Below, piece after piece: positions 36,901 through 39,760 of a stretch of 39,760 nucleotides of DNA. The position numbers and the translations under genes are program-made. Position 1 is the first letter of the stretch. Each line of letters starts with the position of its first letter. The stretch comes from JBMNQI01 sp050944055 (lineage in GTDB: Bacteria > Bacillota > Clostridia > Oscillospirales > Oscillospiraceae). Location of the stretch: contig JBMNQI010000016.1 of NCBI GenBank assembly GCA_050944055.1, positions 1 through 39,760 on the forward strand. The letters are read 5' to 3'. The notes below the pieces were generated by a model that did not search any database, was not told where the DNA came from, and saw only the letters and a list, made by a program, of their open reading frames with translations.

Positions 36901-37848
36901 CGAATCGTAGACCGTACCGCCCACGCAGTCATAGATAGTGAGCGCTGCGTATTCGTCGCACTCTGCCTCGGCATCATCGGCGGCCATGAATCTGATTTCC
37001 TTTACATATTCGCCCTCGGCAAATGTCAGCGCAAAAGTCCAGCCTGCATAGGCGCCCGCGCTTTCAAGCTCAAGCCTTGAATATGTAGGCTCCGGATTAA
37101 GCTCCAGGTCCGCGGGCGGCTCCCCTAAAACCTCTTCCTCGGGCTTAATATACTCTTCGCCCTTTGCCGAATCCGTACTGTACGAGACGTCTGCGAGAGT
37201 GTAGACGCAGCGGAAGTCATATTTGTTATAATCTGCCGCGCCGACGACCATACTGGCGTCCGTCGCGCCCTCAATCACTTTCCAGTTTCCGTCGAATGTG
37301 TACCACTGATAAGCGTCGGCCGTAATATCGAGAGACAGCGTGACGATCGCGCTGCCATTCGCGGCCGCTCCCACTTCCACGCTCGGCGATATGCCGGCCC
37401 GCTCGGGGTCCGGATCCTTGCCGACCGGCTGGTAGTCGGTTATCGGGAGAGCGTCCTCAACGAATATGGAGATGTCGGAAGAGCTGATTGCGTTGGAGTA
37501 CAGCTTTCTTCCCTCTTCATCCTCCGTAACAGCCGGCACATATGTAATAAGCGCGGTAGCCTTGCCGGTTTTACCGCCAAGGCGGTATACCCTTATGCAC
37601 TGCTCCGCGCCACCCTCGGTCACAGCCACCTCGCTATTCTCAAACGCAAAGGTGCCATACGGGAAAGTGCTTTCCCATGTGGCGTTCGGTGTGACCTTGC
37701 TCCCGTTTTTGTCGGTAATAATAAGCCCCGCTCCGGTAGCTGTGTCGGCCCCTTCCACGTAGTAGGCAAGAGCGTCGAATAAACCGCAGCTGAGGATTAC
37801 CAACAAAGCTAAAAATGTTGACAGCATTCTTGCCAATATTTTTTTCAT
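24934..37848 (-). CDS. Giant modular cell-surface protein with C-terminal SLH domains
   Basis: 4304 aa, about a third of the window. The ATG at 37848 (behind AAGGGATG) is preferred to a TTG at 37866. Signal peptide about 1-30. Recognisable parts: Calx-beta-like domain at about 332-426, with a weaker one near 65-130; CCC cluster in TSKYCCCDSKS; EF-hand-like loop DRNGNGKIDGYW at about 970-982; amphipathic beta-strand block about 1280-1645; beta-propeller-like stretch about 1670-2340 (for example SYYDPETGTWGDG), with an inserted helical segment near 1867-1940; CARDB-like domains about 2450-2640; Ig-like domains near 3050-3110; two helical coiled-coil inserts (3543-3715 and 3817-3968), each behind a similar beta module; a Gly/Ser linker; and three SLH repeats (about 4120-4304). 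It is probably wall-anchored. Its role (adhesion, matrix or receptor) is unknown. Confidence 0.9.
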   Translation of the reverse strand: MKKILARMLSTFLALLVILSCGLFDALAYYVEGADTATGAGLIITDKNGSKVTPNATWESTFPYGTFAFENSEVAVTEGGAEQCIRVYRLGGKTGKATALITYVPAVTEDEEGRKLYSNAISSSDISIFVEDALPITDYQPVGKDPDPERAGISPSVEVGAAANGSAIVTLSLDITADAYQWYTFDGNWKVIEGATDASMVVGAADYNKYDFRCVYTLADVSYSTDSAKGEEYIKPEEEVLGEPPADLELNPEPTYSRLELESAGAYAGWTFALTFAEGEYVKEIRFMAADDAEAECDEYAALTIYDCVGGTVYDSANTLMLHVQDNEEDEPSQVGFSVSDITVDKADGTALLTIERTGGKTKVLTLDYATADGTAKAGTDYIEKSGTVALYADHDTYTIEIELINDGIATDEIKSFTVTLSSLRGDDASVLTNDTVNVNLYNSGETDELNTASIIYDAEAVDVSCSVTMSDTSANSGSEVLKGTQESVGEETVGTVTWEEPGELSPQSFCYGKITFPYNENQAYQSTVNLLNMSWSNGTNVRSKGNASSVYTDTNMPILYSGFSGRFYWNCSFASDWDIFWHGLEYTYPYFYILGSKGLAGYTNSSHSISGSWGDGYRMTWYSTGSYSYDWAMSSGVNRLVLGTSKYCCCDSKSEAVAQLTSGSLYRRVFTGNFNMRIHTSNDSNTAPDGASVFTKDFYSNYYSQSDLNAGTDSPKVTLYGGVDGSKRIYVGSTINVKLGSVASLKPATNDSSYAVYLTDDSTGAVVAVGTGSGSSYSVNLMWGTGMQLDHDYTVNMVLVRNQSVTLNLATSADSEDTDTARAMNDALDRFISSNTTAAADADKYITLGYTGMSKTTVSVFNQGSVNIPEFGSVAEKNIKISEISFSSSTGALQISDNSPLNVSNIQYINFNLSPDDLILINGKSYAGNEKIWLTSADLKGAGLTFYYYHKDYQSKISTMLADIDHVALYYDRNGNGKIDGYWNAEENIFVLDKDSSGFDIDNFISNLDGTKYEETTFEPVVDPDGTVHQYFFKVFFTKNPRCLIVPEGASASDTCQIMPAFITSITDSAAYSKLTTEQKSYRYIVSGLTRTSSTADEGHSSDNHLMYQAQASAMAYVDVPLGGDKSPCRVNAAGNAYEWNPDYEGHLLYPFDNPEPIFIEHSLAGDHIPLAPDTVYGDDGSYTLTTAGKKELNDYLGSFGGNDTYALIIQEQNASTQSIVSGLSTQEDNGSAESVNLGTIAAFPNSEYLQNMSGTTENNSASDGEHNDYSEFSSSFGTKLASFDFEIGDYFTISTDEYEVAFSFGIPLGGYTDDSTDVPGSGQSGFADTNKDNWDDMTDAVKKVADFIKNKDKNALAGDELDGCNLKSSNFEVKFSASLGFVFKYNALDNCYYFAEAGISFTAEMSYRYQYRFTPVPIVYVYVEVGVEAKISTGLGVNRDTVEGAIILQNSTTELKKPESGATTVNSYSFNTTKKAFNITFTGKLYMEAFEADGVTKLEGFTPGYISSDGSQKTQVVLVGKDGMDLGKTVKVVLSPIEDTTINRIAVIDSIYSDVYWNGVQIGIEAYIEAGAGVGVEIAKFELYAKMVVGIGFRLGTYDTETHSYSAGSFDEFKFQLGLGFRVVFLFFSYEMDLIEYHVQYERGEGWSHGYSAFGGAFSGDEPLGLDDESGRAEVTIRLPGNYTYSQTFYTNGVTGEISEQSVETDTYFDVSGYGTSSSGFKLFDGVGTGYDYKVITLGGENYLVYTVCRDNSDALEAEDYTALALSRIKLTADTDGNLSYGLVNPVNGGTNPSYILIDNDYTGDLDFSVWTEGNDTINVSWVSYKTQTDLSRPTVPAYSYGGETISAGNYLTITPAPEPIESDYYSGKISKEAYDLLDEEAQAAYKPDNPASPGYYYILGSGYETFAQASEAYQNALDTYESYTLWKNYYARLADTDSREAVASKNTEVKFASFTVGGTGFTAPAVISGAVTGEINSNYCFLPYGRGDKIVFGQTNSYPDINEQLDEYETYLTDAAGYDETIAKYRLQYMKTAYQTYGSGSRLNFAYNDSGWKISSAALSAGQILTNVEFTEIGSTLYVAYTTEQSTAVKSGANIVDWLTVSRLHLRTVSGEGEWGEPILVRTLYNYDSDNSTDRVDGIYSGGALKTQYKDPYFSNLQFLTGKLDSAMLTGGTSIDTQEVTNQTFLLFEMNGSTYIVDQDNLVSITGVGTGTVYPFFTPESLVTDIETGQTQEQSTTGKAEVTIGADGDGNIAAVYTSIVPNTTNNALFVSYYDPETGTWGDGMMLAMMHMGVYEASIMNGWDSKTTEAAYYDEALGGGMDQFTFSNLQIALGTSGSMSEQSLNTQDANGMVTATYTPPGKLVDYFGTTSGSLTTLSADDERALRALGVDTLSSTPTTLLIIAQGTYTELEKYGILEDDGTYKMNDDGSYQYMITKKKNTDPTVGIYAVSYGYGGQDVGNITLSFANNDFTAGAELYASLKFTNTGDTAIRYSKSGATEYPIDVKLFAYTGGTSKLLGSWTVDENIKAGQSVSLSGYLARLTNDLSVGDYFYITVSENEDYFGAGRYSFTSQDDAVLSNNIFVVADKPELGFESFEARAESVDGDNVTLGLNFIVSNRGNSEATGTYVQFTYDTGTTDSGGEPVYAPLPILSNDLIIDEQKSLSELDTLDVTDLANGIIQLTDEKGHNDIDPGYYRTVHGSITVPNSAFCGAVTGSLNLKVEVYSDSSITNYSSGVVISDHEDEYNTLNNYEKVQIEHTSFIAAAKNIIIPMGSTLRLPVAVTTTTGEEPELLAYEVEDVDGDELGILYYDDGAGAVVIMPSAVGEGVIHITDTATNTTHAVVYKVTEAGEGMNVIFENDYFTFYDKDGSIHAKPEDYSDWSFREQNTWGGNEYESQPYLRDLAVAAEGAYFTFKTQADELSFIFDGMIEVTVTDPGGDPVALKNQSGHPLTYTTDGGDVLNNVLCVDRTETNADAKVFFDNVNQQTFTVKVKAYGGTAYIDTVKQEYSGTAPTPSDDVDAPGIYWGRVFPGTASIDSDNAEALTIKVYVLDDTGLASVTLDGKEPSIVIHDEGLWSFTFTVTENGNHTVKAMDYAGNNTARTITVDWFSSTTDPDSTSFAPDLTATLYKVSSGGAKTEITDSVKISAAEYSAGVYASITADSSESAMEYTVYYYDANARAFSSVVPEADGTFRAATNGYYRVVGTYIGGDMSDPKYGTWSSVILSLDAYDTTLPVVSLTDLSTAASGTGKDLAWSAYKQSGGTIAEVSINGDTIYKYTAGTKKTSLSGTYNVSYGAVYTLTATDSANNVVSFPLDVSMPVDVSADGVFTTVGSYDQADSSGKIIISFSRDGQKLVIGGDNANEAAVSPQEYYGSYEFAVVPKEESFSGDTDGFGAYLGMLDWDPAAYDDVITITGLTSGDYVVYVRDAKNPNDESLVATQELTVADEIVRIISSTTRNASTVAQDANDGIINITATNSGTGTYQYAIKPLTLASGATNDVPVFDTTYEADEFTDWAPGYNTFSFKGLSTGWYQIAARTMYGVDTSDMDELYELAYALEAAETELDNIEYNIAANTAAAAANLNLLYQAWQDAVDTGGDAASAYSAYTDAFGNDADILDALDEWLEAAQAAEDYLDSHGEADPALTAATNEKREAYNRAVEEYFTAYYTASSGQAEAEAAYDTALGNYNARLTALNAIAAGAYEATPDYWDGVYTETYVYLGYDTPVSFTPNMIPASTTSTADGKILITNAEGGAGGTYLFALLPLVEPVLYTKTEVMNMEIEWQVADSADFLDTASFTGLNAGIYQAIVRPMYGVTPEDVRDLLSLRSVKNNAEAAYAKALDAASTAGIEAEARSIESLRMAWQSAVGTAKETEAETAYKNAIDSDATILELLADWQSADESSKQSAKEAYEAAVVSYLTTRANIAAAAAETVYETAYNTYYACLAGLNKTVEDRYRETPGCWNNMLSKLVTVDTVSVPEGNQPDSPGSGGGGGSGGGSGSGSGTGTEEDTDAFTFEDGEELSEEDVSRIIGANQEGSVILRTGTLTIIIPEGTLSEGDDVNDLIPDTKNIGRSNVVAYTDKNGIVHTVILSNVENGKATFVVTEPGRYFLEGRDGSFSDTQGHWAEEEIEFAVVHGLFAGTGINTFSPDIPMTRSMLVTVLYRLAGQPGVEGSNVYSDVEDGTWYTDAVIWAAGEGIVSGYGDSIFGTNDIITRQDMVTILWRYMQYMGYDTDSEADLSMYDDAGSIAQYARSAMSWAVSIGLVSGTTNSALSPGSSASRAQVATIYARLINYLLNSMS

Positions 37849-38216
37849 ATTGCATCCCTTCGTCAATAAATAGATTTTAGATTTCTATTCTAGGTTTCAC
37901 TTCCCACGATAAATAACAGTCTGATCATGTTTAAGAAGCTTTTATGTGAGAAGCCTTTTTTATTTGAGGGATCCGCTCAGCTGCGTAAATGGCGCAATAC
38001 TCTTGCCGGCTTTCCTCAAATCAGAAAGAGCTTTATTAGGTAAAATAATAGCATATCGACCAAAAAAGAGCAATGCCTAATATGCCGCTTTTCCGTAATT
38101 TTTGGTTTCTTTTGTCGAAGCGGGCAGATAAACGGTTTATATTGCGGGATGAAAAAGTATAGTATAAGATAACGGCATGTTTGGCGCGGCGAATCCCGGG
38201 CAGGAGCGCAACAGGA
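37849..38216. other. Divergent intergenic region, 368 nt
   Basis: AT-rich spacer between the giant surface protein gene (leftward) and cca (rightward). On the minus strand TAGAAT and TAAAAT hexamers near 37880-37900 are possible -10 boxes, but no strong -35 goes with them. On the plus strand TATATT and TATAGT near 38135-38165 could serve cca; again -35 partners are weak. No RNA gene, repeat or convincing small reading frame was recognised. Confidence 0.45.
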
Positions 38217-39269
38217 ATGAGCAATAAAAAGCTTAGAATTAAAATAGAATTGCCTGAAAAAGTCCGCCTGCTGATGTCGAAGCTCAACAGGAGAGGCTTT
38301 GCAGCGCATGCAGTCGGCGGCTGCGTCCGCGACAGTCTCATGGGTATTGAGCCGCATGACTGGGATATCTGCACCTCGGCCACGCCGGACCAGATAAAAA
38401 TGTGTTTAGAAGGTCTGCGCATACTCGACACAGGCAAAAAATACGGCTCGCTGACCGTTATATTGGATAGCGAGCCCTTTGAAGTGACTTCGTACAGGAA
38501 AGACGGAGCGTATCGGGATTGCAGGCGCCCGACGGAAGTCTTGTTCGTGAAAAGCTTATTTAAGGATTTGTCGCGCCGTGATTTTACAATAAACGCCATG
38601 GCCTACAGCGAGGAGGAGGGGCTTGCAGACCCTTACGGCGGCTTTGAAGACCTGCAGAAGAAGCTGATAAGATGCGTCGGCGACCCGGATAGAAGGTTCG
38701 GCGAAGACGTTCTGAGGATCATCAGAGCGCTTCGTTTTGCCTCCGTTTTCGGTTTTAACATAGAGCCGTCGACCGCTGAAAGTATTCATAAAAACAGGGA
38801 TTTATTGAGAATAATCGCGGCCGAGCGGATTAACGCCGAGTTTAAGAAGCTGCTGTGCGGCCATTATGCGGAAACCGTACTGCGGGACTTTGCCGACATC
38901 ATTGCCGTTTTAATACCGGAAATTGTTCCGATGTTCAGTTTTATCGGTTTTGATTATGGGCAAAGCTTATGGGAGCATACGATCAAGAGTATAGGCTGCG
39001 CGCCCGGAGACCTTGTAATAAGACTGATCCTGCTGCTGCAGAATATCTCAGTTCCCGGGCGAGCGGCTGAACACGGCTCGGATGCGTCCGCCAGCGCGGA
39101 TATGGCCGAGGCGGTAATGAGGCGCATGAGGTTTGAAAATAAGACCATAAAAGCTGTGTGCAAGCTCATCTCATATCGCGATGCGCAAATTTGCCCCGGC
39201 GACGTCTGCGCAAGAAAACTGCTCAGCAAACTGGGACCTGAAAGCCTCGGAAGATTAATAGAAATTTAA
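38217..39269 (+). CDS. cca: CCA-adding tRNA nucleotidyltransferase, truncated by an in-frame stop
   Basis: 350 aa. The class II nucleotidyltransferase head is intact: AVGGCVRDSLMG, the metal-binding Asp pair in HDWDI, RRDFTINAMAY, and the nucleotide-selecting region ending RRFGEDVLRIIRALRFA. The following HD-type domain is degenerate: SLWEHTIKS is kept, but LLHDIGKP of relatives is LLQNISVP. Translation ends at TAA (39267-39269), yet the same frame continues with the missing C-terminal part of the family (39270-39581), so the ancestral protein had about 454 residues. The start ATG at 38217 has CAGGAG 10 nt upstream. The enzyme adds CCA to tRNA 3' ends; whether the truncated form works is uncertain. 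It may be a pseudogene in an early stage. Confidence 0.8.
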   Translation: MSNKKLRIKIELPEKVRLLMSKLNRRGFAAHAVGGCVRDSLMGIEPHDWDICTSATPDQIKMCLEGLRILDTGKKYGSLTVILDSEPFEVTSYRKDGAYRDCRRPTEVLFVKSLFKDLSRRDFTINAMAYSEEEGLADPYGGFEDLQKKLIRCVGDPDRRFGEDVLRIIRALRFASVFGFNIEPSTAESIHKNRDLLRIIAAERINAEFKKLLCGHYAETVLRDFADIIAVLIPEIVPMFSFIGFDYGQSLWEHTIKSIGCAPGDLVIRLILLLQNISVPGRAAEHGSDASASADMAEAVMRRMRFENKTIKAVCKLISYRDAQICPGDVCARKLLSKLGPESLGRLIEI

Positions 39270-39581
39270 TCGGCCTATTTCAGCGCTCAAAATTCCGGCG
39301 AGGCCTTGCAGCAAATTATGGAGCTTGGGCGTTTCCGTGTCGTTCTTGAAAAAGTGCTGTCGGAGGAACAGTGTTTCAGCCTGAAAAACCTGGCTGTAAA
39401 CGGAAAAGACCTGCTCGGCGCGGGCATAGCGCAGGGCGTCAAAATAGGTAAAACATTGGATTTTCTGCTGGAAATGGTAATCAACGGGGACGTTGAGAAC
39501 AAAAAAGAAAGCCTGCTGGAGGCGCTGGGCTTATGTTCAGACGGCGCTGTCTGCGACGGGAGCGATAAAAGCAGCACTTAG
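39270..39581 (+). pseudogene. cca: C-terminal remnant of cca, in frame after the stop
   Basis: About 103 codons in the same frame as cca, separated only by the TAA. It encodes SAYFSAQNSGEALQQ, where relatives have an L-K-R-A-D-x-x-A-Q type segment, and then EQCFSLKNLAVNGKDLLGAGI and IGKTLDFLLEMVINGD. These are the tRNA-binding tail motifs of CCA-adding enzymes (conserved NG-x-DL and the Gly-rich turn). Possible internal starts are TTG at 39306 and ATG at 39318; neither has a good ribosome binding site. It is most simply the broken end of the gene. Confidence 0.75.
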
Positions 39582-39601
39582 GCTTATGTGCGCACCTGTT
39601 G

Positions 39602-39760
39602 GTTATGATCCACGCTCCCCGTGCGGGGAGCGACTCCAGCTGGATGCGACAAATTTAGACTTGCAGCAATTTCAACCCACGCTCCCCGTGCGGGGAGCGA
39701 CTTGTGCCATCGGCGGATATGATGTTACCGCCCGCATTTCAACCCACGCTCCCCGTGCGG
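39602..39760 (-). CRISPR. Type I-C-like CRISPR array, leader-distal end (continues past the window)
   Basis: 33-nt repeats at 39669-39701 and 39736-39760 (cut by the window edge), and a degenerate copy at 39602-39634. The two complete spacers are both 34 nt (39635-39668 and 39702-39735). The repeat contains the palindrome GCTCCCCGTGCGGGGAGC; read on the minus strand it begins GTCGCTCCCC and ends GGGTTGAAAT, the form usual for type I-C. By analogy the array is transcribed leftward, with its leader to the right of the window. The first copy has lost the normal GGTTGAAAT end, as is common for the oldest, leader-distal repeat. No cas genes are in view, so the subtype rests on the repeat alone. 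Confidence 0.93.

Noticed and set aside
37849..37866. TTG start of the giant surface protein 18 nt upstream of the ATG
   Set aside because: The AAGGGATG that would serve as ribosome binding site lies between the two codons and fits only the ATG, which also gives a normal Lys-Lys signal peptide start.
39267..39269. Stop-codon read-through or recoding in cca
   Set aside because: TAA is not a known selenocysteine or pyrrolysine codon and no stimulatory structure was seen. The degenerate HD domain makes gene decay the simpler reading.

Overview
This window looks like chromosomal DNA of an anaerobic, Gram-positive Clostridia-type bacterium, probably Oscillospiraceae-like. That is an inference from a T-box riboswitch, SLH-anchored surface proteins, butyrate kinase, GatCAB-type Asn/Gln-tRNA synthesis, and a Clostridia-like F-type ATP synthase. 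Most of the window is core metabolism and translation. The accessory interest lies in one very large surface-protein locus, a decaying cca gene and the end of a CRISPR array.

Layout. 1-1355 (-): 5' part of a Na+/phosphate cotransporter gene with a PhoU-like tail, cut by the window edge. 1642-6348 (+): four overlapping genes for an ABC-2 exporter of GldA/GldF/GldG type plus a DUF4340 protein, ending at a terminator. 6551-7846 (-): tandem class II aldolase-like protein, transcribed divergently from butyrate kinase (8088-9212, +); both have near-consensus promoters. 9558-15895 (+): complete F1Fo ATP synthase operon in the order I-like, a, c, b, delta, alpha, gamma, beta, epsilon. Its delta subunit is only 72 residues and its a subunit has an N-terminal extension. 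15901-15928: terminator shared with the opposing operon.

16030-21299 (-): consensus promoter, T-box leader, then aspS-gatC-gatA-gatB. The specifier loop reads AAC (Asn) and AspRS carries the His typical of non-discriminating enzymes. The operon therefore appears to make Asn-tRNA(Asn) by transamidation and to sense uncharged tRNA(Asn).

21369-37848 (-): two exported SLH proteins. One is a 4304-residue mosaic protein with a Calx-beta domain, an EF-hand-like loop, an amphipathic beta-strand block, propeller-like and CARDB-like segments, and a duplicated beta plus helical module. The other is a subtilisin-family protease of 1157 residues just downstream. They are separated by 91 nt holding a perfect 14-bp hairpin beside the protease ribosome binding site. 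This pair is the best candidate in the window for a little-described surface system.

38217-39581 (+): CCA-adding enzyme gene split by an in-frame TAA, with a degenerate HD domain. 39602-39760: leader-distal end of a type I-C-like CRISPR array running off the right edge; no cas genes are in the window. No rRNA, tRNA, insertion sequence or prophage genes were seen.
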